DNA of 64,000 nucleotides from Kribbella pittospori (GCF_004331465.1 NZ_SJKB01000012.1:1-64000), one strand, 5' to 3'. Shown: positions 41,421-54,055, counted from the stretch's first letter. The notes: generated by a model from the sequence alone, not told the origin. A program made the numbers and translations.

Positions 41421-42851
41421 TTGAGCGTTCGTCCTGCCGCCCGTCCGCGGCTGATTCTTGCCGCGCTCGCTTCGTGTGGCGTTCTTGTTTCCGTCAGCCA
41501 GACCATCGTCGTACCGCTGCTGCCCGAGCTCCCGGGGATCACCCACAGTCCGGTGTCGGATGTGAGTTGGCTGATCACCGTGACTCTGCTCACCGGGGCG
41601 GTGTTCACCCCGTTGCTCGGCCGGGCCGGTGACATGTACGGCAAGCGCCGGGTGCTGCTGATCGCGCTGGGCTCGATGGTGATCGGTTCGTTGCTCTGTG
41701 CAAGTAGTTCGGACCTGACGGTGCTGATCGTCGGCCGCGCGTTCCAGGGGGCCGCGGTCGCCGTCGTACCGCTCGGCATCAGCATCCTGCGCGACGAGCT
41801 GCCACCGAGCCGCGTGATCCCGTCCATCGCGCTGATGAGCTCGACCCTCGGCGTCGGCGCGGCCTTCGGGATCCCGGCCGCGACCCTGGTCGTGCAGTAC
41901 TCGAACTGGCACACCATGTTCTGGATCTGCGTCGGCATCGGCCTGTTCGACGTCCTCCTGGTCCTGCTGATCGTCCCCGAGTCCGCGGTCCGGACCAGCG
42001 GCCGCTTCGACGTACCCGGTGCCCTCGGACTGAGCGCGTTCCTCGTCTGCCTCCTGCTCGCCGTGTCGAAGAGCAGCACCTGGAGTACGACGACCATCGT
42101 CGCCCTGTACGCCGTCGCCGTACTGCTCGTCCCGTTGTGGGGATTCTTCGAACTCCGCACCCGCAGCCCGCTGGTCGACCTCCGAGTGTCCGCGCGCCCC
42201 GCCGTACTGTTCACCAACCTCGGCGCCCTGCTGATCGGCTTCTCGTTCTACGCCAACTCGCTGTCGACCGCGCAGCTCGTGCAGGAGCCGAAGTGGACCG
42301 GGTACGGCCTCGGCGCGTCGATCGTCGTCAGCGGCCTGTGCCTGCTGCCGGGTGGTGTCGCGATGGTGCTGCTGTCGCCAGTCTCGGCCCGGATCTCGTC
42401 CGCCCGCGGACCGCGGTTCACCCTGATCGTCGCGTCGATCCTGATGGCGCTCGGGTACGTCGTCCGGTTCTTCACCAGCAGCAACATCGCGGGAATCGTC
42501 ATCGGCGCGACGGTCGTCTCAGCCGGTACCGCGGTCGCGTACTCGGCACTTCCGGCCCTCATCATGCATGCTGTGCCCGTGACCGAAACCGCCGCGGCGA
42601 ACGGCCTCAACACCCTGATGCGCACGATCGGCTCCGCGATCTGCAGCACGATCGTGGCGACCGTGCTGGCGAGCGTGACGATCGCCAGGGACGGCCAGGT
42701 CGCGCCCGCGTTGTCGGCGTACCTGATCGTGTTCGTCATCGCCGGAGTGGCCGCGGTGATCGCGGCCGGTCTGGTGACGCTCATCCCGGCCCGGCGGCAA
42801 ACGCCGGTCCATCTAGAGGCAACAGCCAGTACGACGGCGAGTACGACGTGA
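41421..42851 (+). CDS. MFS drug-efflux-type transporter (DHA2-like)
   Basis: A 476-residue membrane protein with about 14 hydrophobic segments, as in the DHA2 group. Family motif A appears as LGRAGDMYGKRRVLL, and the motif-C-like GVGAAFGIPAATLV lies in segment 5. These transporters export drugs or other small organics using the proton gradient. The TTG start has AGGA six bases upstream. Its stop overlaps the GTG of a TetR gene, so regulator and pump are one operon. Confidence 0.85.
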   Translation: MSVRPAARPRLILAALASCGVLVSVSQTIVVPLLPELPGITHSPVSDVSWLITVTLLTGAVFTPLLGRAGDMYGKRRVLLIALGSMVIGSLLCASSSDLTVLIVGRAFQGAAVAVVPLGISILRDELPPSRVIPSIALMSSTLGVGAAFGIPAATLVVQYSNWHTMFWICVGIGLFDVLLVLLIVPESAVRTSGRFDVPGALGLSAFLVCLLLAVSKSSTWSTTTIVALYAVAVLLVPLWGFFELRTRSPLVDLRVSARPAVLFTNLGALLIGFSFYANSLSTAQLVQEPKWTGYGLGASIVVSGLCLLPGGVAMVLLSPVSARISSARGPRFTLIVASILMALGYVVRFFTSSNIAGIVIGATVVSAGTAVAYSALPALIMHAVPVTETAAANGLNTLMRTIGSAICSTIVATVLASVTIARDGQVAPALSAYLIVFVIAGVAAVIAAGLVTLIPARRQTPVHLEATASTTASTT

Positions 42852-43381
42852 CCGACCCGGGGCGGATCGCGATCCTGCGGGCGGCGCGCCGGGCGTTCGC
42901 GCTGCAGGACTACAACGCGGTCACGCTCCGCGGGATCGCCGCCGACGCGAACGTGAGCGCCGCGCTGATCGTCAAGCACTTCGGCAGCAAGGAAGCACTG
43001 TTCGACCGCGTCGCCGACTTCAGCGAGGCCGCCGAATTGCTGCTCGCCGCGCCCGACGAGGAACTCGGCCGACATGCCGTCCTGACGCTGGTGAACTACC
43101 GCCGTACGAATGGCCTCGACCTGCTGGTCCGGGTCGTGTTCGCGGCCGGCAGCGGCAACGAGCGCGCCCTGATCCGCGAGCACTTCCGCGACCAGGTCAC
43201 CCGCGGCTTCGCGGCCCGGCTCACCGGCGAGGACATCGACATCCGCGCCGGCCTGATCACCGGCCAGCTCCTCGGCCTGGGTGCCGCCATGTCGATCGAC
43301 AAGACCGGCCCGGTCGCCGCCGCCGACCCGGACACAATCGCCGACCTCTACGCTCCCGGTATCCAGGCCCTGATCCACTGA
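42848..43381 (+). CDS. TetR-family transcriptional regulator
   Basis: A 177-residue regulator with GTG start overlapping the transporter stop. The HTH reads LRAARRAFALQDYNAVTLRG and SAALIVKHFGSKEALF. The C-terminal domain resembles TetR_C_18-like regulators common in actinomycetes. Being downstream of the pump gene in the same transcript, it probably gives negative feedback on it. Confidence 0.87.
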   Translation: MTDPGRIAILRAARRAFALQDYNAVTLRGIAADANVSAALIVKHFGSKEALFDRVADFSEAAELLLAAPDEELGRHAVLTLVNYRRTNGLDLLVRVVFAAGSGNERALIREHFRDQVTRGFAARLTGEDIDIRAGLITGQLLGLGAAMSIDKTGPVAAADPDTIADLYAPGIQALIH

Positions 43382-43455
43382 GCGCTGCAGAATCATTTCC
43401 CGGACAGGAATCTCACTATCTGGGCAAACGTCCTGAATTCTGTGACCGACGCCGC

Positions 43456-43461
43456 TAACAT
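43456..43461 (+). promoter_or_regulatory. Candidate -10 of the metH promoter
   Basis: TAACAT, placing transcription start about 10 bases before the riboswitch. No convincing -35 was found at standard spacing. Confidence 0.35.
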
Positions 43462-43470
43462 GGTGCGGCC

Positions 43471-43547
43471 AGTCCGAGAGGCGCTGCAACGGACCGCCGG
43501 GTCCGCCACGCTCGACTGGTGGCTTCGACTGCAAGGGCGCCTCCGGA
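43471..43547 (+). ncRNA. S-adenosylhomocysteine (SAH) riboswitch upstream of metH
   Basis: The leader contains CCGAGAGGCGCTGCAAC, matching the conserved start of SAH riboswitches (CGAGGAGCGCUGCAA). A P2 helix CGGACC/GGTCCG follows (43490-43495 with 43500-43505), then CCACGCTCG, matching the conserved CCAGGCUCG, whose CTCG can pair with CGAG at 43475-43478 as the pseudoknot. GGCGCC (43536-43541) closes P1 with GGCGC at 43480-43484. SAH riboswitches are ON switches that raise expression of SAH-recycling and methionine-cycle genes, including metH. The element ends 23 bases before the metH ATG, next to its ribosome-binding site. Confidence 0.75.
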
Positions 43548-43569
43548 GTCACTCTGGAGGGGACGGCAG

Positions 43570-47172
<3,603 letters not shown>

Positions 47173-47176
47173 CGGG

Positions 47177-47653
47177 ATGACGGTCACCCTGCGCCCCGCC
47201 ACCTCCCGCGACGTCGAGGCCGTTGCCGCGGTCTGGTACGCCGGGTGGGGCGACGGGCATCTGGGGCATGTCCCGGACGAACTGGTTGCGGTGCGGACCA
47301 AGGAGTCGTTCTGGAGCCGTGCCGCGGAACGGGTGGCCGACACCACGGTCGCGGTCGTGGGTGACGACGTCGCGGGACTCGTGATGGTGGCGGGCGACGA
47401 GGTCGAGCAGGTGTACGTCTCGCGCGACCACCGTGGATCGGGAGTAGCCGGGACGCTACTCAGTGAAGCCGAGCGGCAGGTGAAAGCCAACGGACACAGC
47501 GAAGCGTGGCTTGCCGTGGCCACCGGCAACGCTCGGGCGCGACGCTTCTACGAGCGCAGTGGCTGGAGCGATGGTGGTGCGTTCGACTATCCGGCGAGCG
47601 TCGGGTCGGGGACAGTGCCGGTGCCGTGTCATCGGTACGTCAAGCCGGTCTGA
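47177..47653 (+). CDS. GNAT-family N-acetyltransferase
   Basis: A 158-residue acetyltransferase. The acetyl-CoA loop is VYVSRDHRGSGVAGTLL and the C-terminal motif is NARARRFYERSGW. Acceptor unknown. It lies four bases after metH and may be read through from it, but no functional link is evident. Confidence 0.82.
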   Translation: MTVTLRPATSRDVEAVAAVWYAGWGDGHLGHVPDELVAVRTKESFWSRAAERVADTTVAVVGDDVAGLVMVAGDEVEQVYVSRDHRGSGVAGTLLSEAERQVKANGHSEAWLAVATGNARARRFYERSGWSDGGAFDYPASVGSGTVPVPCHRYVKPV

Positions 47654-47715
47654 CGCGGAGGATTCCCCTGCACTTGGGGTGTACGGCGGGTGTATCGGCT
47701 CCGAATGGAGTTAGT

Positions 47716-47734
47716 TTGCCTTGGCAAGCGTTCC
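47716..47734. promoter_or_regulatory. Dyad TTGCC-TT-GGCAA with LacI-like GGCAAGCGTTCC
   Basis: TTGCCTTGGCAA at 47716-47727 overlaps GGCAAGCGTTCC, which resembles half-conserved LacI-family operators. It lies 20-38 bp before the phosphatase start. No regulator gene is adjacent. Confidence 0.3.
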
Positions 47735-47753
47735 CGTTCCTGGAGAGGTCACC

Positions 47754-48605
47754 ATGGCAATCCGTTCCTGGCGCCGGCCGTCGCGCCGGCTGGTTCTCAC
47801 CGGCGTCGCCGCCGTCGCCCTCGCGTCGGTCGTCGGCGGGGTCGCGTACTCGGCCGGGGCCGCCTCGCAGCAGCCGGCGATTCAGACGTCGACGCCGCGC
47901 ACCGAGCGGCAGGTCACCAACATCGACGTCCTGCGGCAGCAGTTGCGCAACTACTACGGCGACCCGCTCGGCACCGGTACGTTCGCGGCGGACAGCAACT
48001 ACGCCAAGGAGGCCAAGTCGGCGGCCGCGTCCGGCAAGCGCTGGATCTCCGCGCCGCACCACACCAAGAAGACCAAGGCGATCCTGCTGGACGTCGACGA
48101 CACCTCGCTGGCGACCTGGAACTACGAGATCTTCAGCAACTGGGCGTTCAACCCGGCCACCAACGCGGACTACGTGCTGAACCAGCGCTTCCCCGCCGTA
48201 CCGGGAATGGTCGACCTGGTGAAGACCGCGGAGCGGGAGGGCTACGCGATCTTCTTCCTGACCGGTCGCGGTGCCGCGCAGGAGCAGGCGACGCTGGGCA
48301 ACCTGACCGAGGACGGGATCGGCGTCGACGCCGGCTTCCCGAAGCCGACGGCGTTGCGCGACGGTGAGGACGGCCTGTTCACCAAGCCGGCCGTGGCCGA
48401 CTACCCGGACTACCTGCAGAAGGCGTGCGCGAATGACCCGAACGGATCCTGTACGACGATTCACTACAAGTCCGCGACCCGGGCCCACATTGAGTCACTC
48501 GGCTACGACATCGTCGCGAACTTCGGCGACCAGTTCTCCGACCTGAAGGGCGGCTTCGCCGACCGCACTTTCAAACTGCCGAACCCGAACTACTACCTGC
48601 CGTAA
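47754..48605 (+). CDS. Secreted HAD-family acid phosphatase
   Basis: A 283-residue exported protein. The N-terminus RRPSRRLVLTGVAAVALASV is a signal peptide and resembles a Tat signal (SRRLVL). The HAD nucleophile motif is LLDVDDTSL, motif II is FFLTGRG and the acidic motif is NFGDQFSDL. This is the class B/C-like acid phosphatase family (PF03767 type), which removes phosphate from nucleotides or other monoesters outside the cell. The ATG at 47754 follows GGAGAGG. Confidence 0.87.
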   Translation: MAIRSWRRPSRRLVLTGVAAVALASVVGGVAYSAGAASQQPAIQTSTPRTERQVTNIDVLRQQLRNYYGDPLGTGTFAADSNYAKEAKSAAASGKRWISAPHHTKKTKAILLDVDDTSLATWNYEIFSNWAFNPATNADYVLNQRFPAVPGMVDLVKTAEREGYAIFFLTGRGAAQEQATLGNLTEDGIGVDAGFPKPTALRDGEDGLFTKPAVADYPDYLQKACANDPNGSCTTIHYKSATRAHIESLGYDIVANFGDQFSDLKGGFADRTFKLPNPNYYLP

Positions 48606-48606
48606 A

Positions 48607-49278
48607 TCAGCGGGGGAGAACGCCTTGCAAGAGCGTTGTGACGTGCTCGCGCAGGGTGGGTTCGAACTCCATCCGCAGCGCCGAGATCGAGGGATCCGCC
48701 TCGAAGGCGGCGAGCAGGGCCGGGGTGGGATGGGCGTGCGTCCAGACCGCCCCGGCCAGCATGCTCGCCGGCGGGATGAAGCGCCGCGCGCCCTCTTCGC
48801 CCATCTCCGGTAGCGCGCCGACGGCCAGCTCGACCATCCGTTCGTAGCCGACCGCCGCCGCGCGCTTGAACGCGATCGCGGTGTCGGTCGAGATGTTGCG
48901 CTCCAGCACTGACGCCTGCGTGCTGATCAGATCGCAGAACACCGGACGCCCGGCCAGCGTGCTCACCACAGCGTCCACCAAGAGCTCCGCCCGCTTGTCG
49001 ACGGACGCGTCCGGCGGTACGGCGGCGAGCGCGGTCGCGAGGTCCTCCACCCAGGCCGCGAGCTCGGAGCTGTTGAGCTCGAGCAGGACAGCCTCCCGCG
49101 ACTCGAAGTACTTCAGTACGTTCGACTTCGCCAGGCCGACGCGACGGCTCAGCTCGTTCAGGCTGACGTCGCTGACCGGCATCTCCGCCAGCATCGCCGC
49201 CGCGGTCGCCAGGATCGCCTCCCGCCGGACGGCTCGCTGCTCCTCGCTCCGGGCCCGCTGGAATGTCGTCACGCTCAC
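48607..49278 (-). CDS. TetR-family transcriptional regulator
   Basis: A 223-residue regulator starting with GTG. The HTH reads REAILATAAAMLAEM and VGLAKSNVLKYFESREAVL. The C-terminal domain resembles the TetR_C_17/YxaF-like group. It is divergent from the SDR gene at 49369, with an ACAGACC-GCT-GGTCTGT dyad six bases upstream of its start, so it probably represses itself and the SDR gene. Confidence 0.87.
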   Translation of the reverse strand: MSVTTFQRARSEEQRAVRREAILATAAAMLAEMPVSDVSLNELSRRVGLAKSNVLKYFESREAVLLELNSSELAAWVEDLATALAAVPPDASVDKRAELLVDAVVSTLAGRPVFCDLISTQASVLERNISTDTAIAFKRAAAVGYERMVELAVGALPEMGEEGARRFIPPASMLAGAVWTHAHPTPALLAAFEADPSISALRMEFEPTLREHVTTLLQGVLPR

Positions 49279-49283
49279 AGTCT

Positions 49284-49300
49284 ACAGACCGCTGGTCTGT
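49284..49300. promoter_or_regulatory. ACAGACC-GCT-GGTCTGT operator
   Basis: Perfect dyad with 7-bp arms. A related GTCTG half-site is at 49317-49321 and an imperfect copy ACAGACCATCAGTCT at 49339-49353, so several TetR dimers may bind the divergent region. Confidence 0.65.
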
Positions 49301-49338
49301 TGTTATCGTACCGCCGGTCTGATAACGTCAAAGCCATA

Positions 49339-49353
49339 ACAGACCATCAGTCT
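49339..49353. promoter_or_regulatory. ACAGACCATCAGTCT, second TetR half-dyad
   Basis: AGAC/GTCT arms match the stronger dyad at 49284, 16 bp before the SDR start at 49369. Confidence 0.45.
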
Positions 49354-49368
49354 TTTATGGAGGAACCG

Positions 49369-50310
49369 ATGTACGTCGTACCCGACCAGACCGGCAAGCT
49401 CGCTGTCGTCACCGGCGCCAACAGCGGCACCGGCAAGGAGGCCACCAAGCGCCTCGCCGCCGCCGGTGCGCGGGTGGTGATGGCGGTCCGGACCGTTGCG
49501 AAGGGCGAGGTCGCTCGGGCCGAGATCCTGGCCGAGCACCCGGACGCCCAGCTCGAGGTACGGCGGATCGACCTCGCGGACCTGGCGTCGGTCCAGGAGT
49601 TCGCCGACGGCCTGAGCGCAGACGAGTCGCACCTCGACCTGCTGGTGAACAACGCCGGCGTGATGACTCCGCCGACCCGCAACGTCACCAAGGACGGGTT
49701 CGAGCTGCAGTTCGGCTCCAACTTCCTCGGCCCGTTCGCGCTGACCGTGCGGCTGCTGCCGCTGGTGCTGGCCGCACCGACGCCGCGGATCGCGACCATG
49801 AGCAGCGGGACGGCGAACTACGGCCGGATCCATTTCGACGACCTGCAGTGGGAACGTCGCTACCGCTCGAACCTGGCGTACGCGCAGTCGAAGCTCGCCG
49901 ACCTGATGATGAGCAACCACCTGGCCAAGCTCGCCGCCGACCGCGGATGGAACCTGCTCAGCGCAGCCGCGCACCCAGGCTTCACGCGCACCAACCTGCT
50001 CACGGCCGGCGCCTCGCTGGGTCGTGACCACCTTCCGCTCGCCACCCGGATCGTGCACCGCCTCAACGCGCTCCCGTCGCAAGGTGTCGAGATCGGCACT
50101 GAGCCGCTTCTGTTCGCCGCAACCAGCCCCGACGCCCAGTCCGGCGCGTACTACGGCCCGTCCAACTTCTTCGGCCTCGTCGGACCCACCAAACTGGCCG
50201 CCGCGCCCAAGCGTTCCCTCGACGTCGAGGACAACGCCAGGCTCTGGTCCGCCGCCGAGCAGCTCACAGGTGTTGCGCTCCCGCAGTCCGGTCCTATCCT
50301 GCGCAAATGA
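49369..50310 (+). CDS. SDR-family oxidoreductase (retinol dehydrogenase-like)
   Basis: A 313-residue short-chain dehydrogenase. The nucleotide loop is TGANSGTGKEA, followed by NNAGVMTPP and the YxxxK site YAQSKLAD. The long C-terminus resembles the WWOX/retinol-dehydrogenase-like group. ATG at 49369 has GGAGG five bases upstream; an ATG at 49357 is in frame. Controlled by the divergent TetR gene. It overlaps the methyltransferase gene by ATGA. Confidence 0.88.
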   Translation: MYVVPDQTGKLAVVTGANSGTGKEATKRLAAAGARVVMAVRTVAKGEVARAEILAEHPDAQLEVRRIDLADLASVQEFADGLSADESHLDLLVNNAGVMTPPTRNVTKDGFELQFGSNFLGPFALTVRLLPLVLAAPTPRIATMSSGTANYGRIHFDDLQWERRYRSNLAYAQSKLADLMMSNHLAKLAADRGWNLLSAAAHPGFTRTNLLTAGASLGRDHLPLATRIVHRLNALPSQGVEIGTEPLLFAATSPDAQSGAYYGPSNFFGLVGPTKLAAAPKRSLDVEDNARLWSAAEQLTGVALPQSGPILRK

Positions 50311-51074
50311 CCCAGTGGTCGAGCGGTGAGATCTACGAGTCCTACGTGGGCCGATGGAGCCGGCTGGTCGCGGCCGACTTCGTGAGCTGGCTGGACCAGC
50401 CCGCCGGCCTGCGCTGGCTCGACGTCGGCTGCGGCACCGGGGCGTTGACCAGCACGATCCTGCGTACGGCGGATCCGGCCTCGGTGCTCGGCGTCGACTC
50501 GTCGGCCGGCTTCCTCGAGTACGCCAAGCAGAACGTCCGCGACGAGCGAGCGAACTTCGAGGTCAGGTCGGCCGCCGAACTGCCGGATGGTCCGTACGAC
50601 GCGGTGGTCGCCGGGCTCGTCCTCAACTTCGTCCCCGAGCGGGTCGAGGCGCTGCGCCGGATGCGGGAGATCGGGTCGACGGTCGGCGCATACGTCTGGG
50701 ACTACGCCGACGGCATGCAGCTGATGCGGAACTTCTTCGACGCGATGATCGAAGTCCGTCCACAGGATCGCGAACACGACGAGGCGGTCCGCTTCCCGTT
50801 CTGTACGGCGGAGGGCCTCGAAGGACTGTTCACCGAGGCCGGGTTCACCACGGTCAGCACGCGGGCGATCGTCGTACCGACGGAGTTCGCGTCGTTCGAC
50901 GGTTACTGGCAGCCGTTCCTGGGTGGTCAGGGGCCGGCGCCGGCGTACCTGCGCAGCCTGGCCGAGCCGGATCAGGAGACGCTGCGGGAGGCGGTGCGTG
51001 CGCGGTTGCCGATCGAGACGGATGGCTCGATTCGGCTGACAGCGCGGGCGTGGGCCGCGAAGGCGGTCAGCTGA
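50307..51074 (+). CDS. Class I SAM-dependent methyltransferase
   Basis: A 255-residue methyltransferase. Motif I is WLDVGCGTGALTSTIL, with an acidic motif II in VLGVDSSAGF and a later VVAGLVLNFVPE segment. The N-terminus (YVGRWSRLVAADFVSWL) fits the Methyltransf_11/25 group. It is translationally coupled to the SDR gene and thus in the TetR-controlled operon. Acceptor unknown. Its stop end overlaps the convergent GNAT gene by eight bases. Confidence 0.85.
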   Translation: MTQWSSGEIYESYVGRWSRLVAADFVSWLDQPAGLRWLDVGCGTGALTSTILRTADPASVLGVDSSAGFLEYAKQNVRDERANFEVRSAAELPDGPYDAVVAGLVLNFVPERVEALRRMREIGSTVGAYVWDYADGMQLMRNFFDAMIEVRPQDREHDEAVRFPFCTAEGLEGLFTEAGFTTVSTRAIVVPTEFASFDGYWQPFLGGQGPAPAYLRSLAEPDQETLREAVRARLPIETDGSIRLTARAWAAKAVS

Positions 51075-51594
51075 GGTAGTCGGACCGGCGCAGGCCGAAG
51101 AGGAGGTCGTCGGTCCACTCGCCCTTGAACCAACTGTTCGACGGTCGAAGGCCTTCCTGCCGGAAGCCGAGGCGTTCGAGTAGCCGGGCCGACGCAGTGT
51201 TGCGGGCGTCGCACTCGGCTGAGACCCGATGCAGCTTGCGCTCGATGAACAGCTGATCGAGGAGTCCGCGGACAGCCTCGGTCGCGTAGCCGTTGCCCTG
51301 GTGCTCGGGTGCCAGGGTGAAGCCGAGTTGGGCCTGCCTGAGGTTCTCGTGCAGGTTGAGGCCGATGTCGCCGATCAGTACGCCGTCCAGGTCGACGGCG
51401 TACTGGAACCAGCCGGGCTCCAGCGGATCGCCGTTCGCGAAGTCGTCGACCATCTTGAGCGCCTCGGCCAGGGGGAGTGGCGCGTCCCACGACTGGTAGC
51501 GCGCAACGTCCGGATCTGACCGGTACGCCGCGAACGCCTCCGCGTCCTCGGGGGTGAAGCGACGCAGGCCCAGCCGCTCGGTGCGCACCAACAT
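51067..51594 (-). CDS. RimJ/RimL-type GNAT acetyltransferase
   Basis: A 175-residue acetyltransferase. It starts LVRTERLGLRRFTPEDAEAF, has IGDIGLNL, and the CoA loop LAPEHQGNGYATEAVR with RNTASARLLERLGF near the end, all typical of ribosomal-protein or antibiotic acetyltransferases of the RimJ/RimL group. Acceptor unknown. Confidence 0.85.
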   Translation of the reverse strand: MLVRTERLGLRRFTPEDAEAFAAYRSDPDVARYQSWDAPLPLAEALKMVDDFANGDPLEPGWFQYAVDLDGVLIGDIGLNLHENLRQAQLGFTLAPEHQGNGYATEAVRGLLDQLFIERKLHRVSAECDARNTASARLLERLGFRQEGLRPSNSWFKGEWTDDLLFGLRRSDYLS

Positions 51595-51656
51595 CGGGCC
51601 ATCATGTCAAAACCGCGCCCTCGGCTCCGTCGTACCAGTGAGAGAGGGGAGCGCCG

Positions 51657-51953
51657 ATGAAGTTCCTACTGATCCTTCAGGGCGACGGCGAGCGGCCGCT
51701 GCGCCGCGACGAGTTCGAACGGGCCGCGTACGACGCCGGCGAACTGGTCTGTGGCGAGGTGCTGGCCGACCCACAACTGGCCGTGTACATGCCCGATCGA
51801 GTGGCTCCGGCCGCCATCGACGCCTACTACTTGATCGACGTGGAGAGTCGCGAGCGGGCGGTCGAGCTCGCGCGTCTGCTGCCGGACTGCCGGCGTGCCG
51901 GGCGATCCGTCGAGATCCGTGCAGTGATGCACTCGACCGCCGCGGATTTCTAG
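51657..51953 (+). CDS. YCII-related domain protein
   Basis: A 98-residue YCII/DGPF-type protein. It starts MKFLLILQGDGERP and ends with an EIRAVMHS strand, as in family members of about 100-120 residues that are often encoded beside ECF sigma factors. None is adjacent. The His-Asp pair of catalytic YCII proteins is not conserved. Its stop overlaps the convergent reductase stop. Confidence 0.7.
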   Translation: MKFLLILQGDGERPLRRDEFERAAYDAGELVCGEVLADPQLAVYMPDRVAPAAIDAYYLIDVESRERAVELARLLPDCRRAGRSVEIRAVMHSTAADF

Positions 51954-52492
51954 CGCACGACCTTGAACCAGAGGTTGGTGGCGAGCTCGTTGTCCGTCAC
52001 GCTCAGGCGTTCGAGGGCGACGGTCCGGCCGCCCGGCTGGTCGAACAGGCGTGTGCCGTCGCCGAGCATGACGGGGACGAAGAGCAGCAGTACTTCGTCC
52101 AGTTCGCCGGCTTCGATGCACTGCTTGGCGACGTTCGCGCCGATCACGTTGACGTACTTGTCTCCGGCTGCCTCCTTCGCCATCGCGATCGCCTTCGCGA
52201 ACTCGTCGACGTACGTGACGCCTGACTCGGGACTAGTGGGCGGGCGGTGCGTGAGTACGAAGAGCGGGCCACTCCAGCCGCCGCCGAACGCGTGGCCCTC
52301 GCCGGCTTCGCCCTTGTGCGGGTCGTCCCCGTCGTGCGACCGGCGCCCGGCCAGGATCGAGCCGATCCGGCGGATCAGATCGTCGACCTCCGGGTTCGGA
52401 CCGAGGTACGGGCGCATCCACTGCATGTCGCCGTCCGGGCCGGTGATGAAGCCGTCCACCGACATCGTCACCGAATACAGCACCTTCGCCAT
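51950..52492 (-). CDS. Dihydrofolate reductase-family protein (RibD C-terminal-like)
   Basis: A 180-residue reductase-fold protein. It starts KVLYSVTMSVDGFITGPDGD, with GRRSHDG for NADPH binding, and ends with ERLSVTDNELATNLWFKVVR. These stand-alone proteins reduce unknown substrates. AGGAGG lies five bases before the ATG. A second family member is at 62775-63404. Confidence 0.82.
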   Translation of the reverse strand: MAKVLYSVTMSVDGFITGPDGDMQWMRPYLGPNPEVDDLIRRIGSILAGRRSHDGDDPHKGEAGEGHAFGGGWSGPLFVLTHRPPTSPESGVTYVDEFAKAIAMAKEAAGDKYVNVIGANVAKQCIEAGELDEVLLLFVPVMLGDGTRLFDQPGGRTVALERLSVTDNELATNLWFKVVR

Positions 52493-52550
52493 GAGTCCTC
52501 CTGCTCGCTCGTTGGTTGGTTCTTGTTGAGACGAGCGAGCAGGAGAAAAC

Positions 52551-53984
52551 TCATCGGGACGCGGGGCCGACGTCCGACGGAGTGAGCGGGCGGTTGATCG
52601 GAGCGGCCTTGCTGTACTCGTCGGCGCCGACATCCGCCGTGCCGGTGCGCGGCTGACCGTCGACGTCCTTCGGCACGTTCGGGTAGCTGTTGCTTGCGGC
52701 GTTGATCGCGGGACTGGAGGACGTCAGGCGGCGGATGCCGTCGGCGCCGGCCGCGAGCTTCGGGTCCTTGCGGGAGAATCCATCGACCGGGATGTTGCCG
52801 TCGGCAGCGGCGCCCCAGCAGAGGTTGCCGGACCACGCGATGCCGTCCAGGTAGGGCATCGACACCAGTTGCTTGCCGGAGTCACCGACCAGCAGGTTGT
52901 CGGTGATCGAGCAGCCCAGTGGCGGCAGGGTCCGCTGTGATTCCCCGCTGATCGCCGTACCGCAGGACAGAACGGTGTTGAGCGCAATCGTCACCCGGTC
53001 CGGAGCGTCGTTTCCCTGGCGGCTCTCCGGTGAGTCCTCCGGCTTGTGGTCGCGCACGTTGCCGCTGCCGAGCACGATGCCGGAGCCGCCGATCTGCTCG
53101 GTGTAGTTGTTCACGATCAGGTGATCGTTGCCGTAGATCCGGATTCCGTTGCTCCCGGCAAGGATGAAGTTGCCTTCGACCCGGGATCGGTTGCCGTGCC
53201 GGAGCACGATGCCGCCGAGGCTGTCGCGGATGGTGTTCTGCCGGATCGTGTTGCCGGACGACTTGACCGAGATCGCCTCCGGGTCGCCGTTCGCACGCTC
53301 GAACAGGTTCTGCTCGACGAGTGCGCCGGCGTCGCTCAGCGAGCGGCCACTAAGACCAAGCCGGATCGGTTCGCCGCCGTTGTCGCCGGCGAAGGTGTGG
53401 TCGGAGAAGTAGTTGCGGACGATCCGCACACCGCGCGCCATCCCGTCCGACCCAGGTCCCTCGACTCCGAGGAAGATCCCCAGCGTCGACTTCCCGTGGA
53501 AGTGGTTGCGCTCGACGGTGGTCGAGTCGCCGCGGACCATCAGCCAGTGCATCCCCTCGATGTCGGCGAGTTGAAGGTCGTTGCGGCTGATCGTCACGTG
53601 CTGACAGGTGGTCGGGACCTCGAACGTGGTCCGTTGCTTCAGCGTGAACCCGTTGACGGTCACGTACGACGAGTCGCCGAACACGAACCCGCGGTTCCCG
53701 GTCAGCATCACGCCACCTACCGTTTCGGCGCGGATCACGATCGGGGCGCCGGCGCTACCGCGCTTGCCCTGGATCGCGATGGTCTCGTCGCCGGGAACGT
53801 CGTACGTGCCGTTGGCGACGACGATCTCGCTGCCGGGACGGGCTGCCGCGATCGCCTTCCGGAGCTCGTCGAGCGTCCGGGCGCGGACAGGGCGGACCTG
53901 GGTAGTTGCAGTGGCTGTCGCGGGCAGCGCGGTGGCGGTGAGGCCGGCGCCGAGGGCGGTGGCCAGGAAGGTACGGCGATGCAT
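52551..53984 (-). CDS. Secreted right-handed beta-helix polysaccharide lyase, PL6-like
   Basis: A 477-residue exported protein. The N-terminus MHRRTFLATALGAGLTATAL is a twin-arginine-like signal. The rest is a parallel beta-helix with regularly spaced Asn/Gly turns, beginning with ELRKAIAAARPGSEIVVANG, the start typical of alginate lyase/chondroitinase B (PL6). It should cleave acidic polysaccharides outside the cell. A LacI-type operator-like sequence lies 72-87 bp upstream of its start, which suits sugar control. Confidence 0.82.
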   Translation of the reverse strand: MHRRTFLATALGAGLTATALPATATATTQVRPVRARTLDELRKAIAAARPGSEIVVANGTYDVPGDETIAIQGKRGSAGAPIVIRAETVGGVMLTGNRGFVFGDSSYVTVNGFTLKQRTTFEVPTTCQHVTISRNDLQLADIEGMHWLMVRGDSTTVERNHFHGKSTLGIFLGVEGPGSDGMARGVRIVRNYFSDHTFAGDNGGEPIRLGLSGRSLSDAGALVEQNLFERANGDPEAISVKSSGNTIRQNTIRDSLGGIVLRHGNRSRVEGNFILAGSNGIRIYGNDHLIVNNYTEQIGGSGIVLGSGNVRDHKPEDSPESRQGNDAPDRVTIALNTVLSCGTAISGESQRTLPPLGCSITDNLLVGDSGKQLVSMPYLDGIAWSGNLCWGAAADGNIPVDGFSRKDPKLAAGADGIRRLTSSSPAINAASNSYPNVPKDVDGQPRTGTADVGADEYSKAAPINRPLTPSDVGPASR

Positions 53985-54055
53985 GGCGTCCTCCGGGGGT
54001 GACTCGGGGCGGGGTCCGGATCTGGCTGCCCAGTCTGTGGTCGATCGGCGGACGC

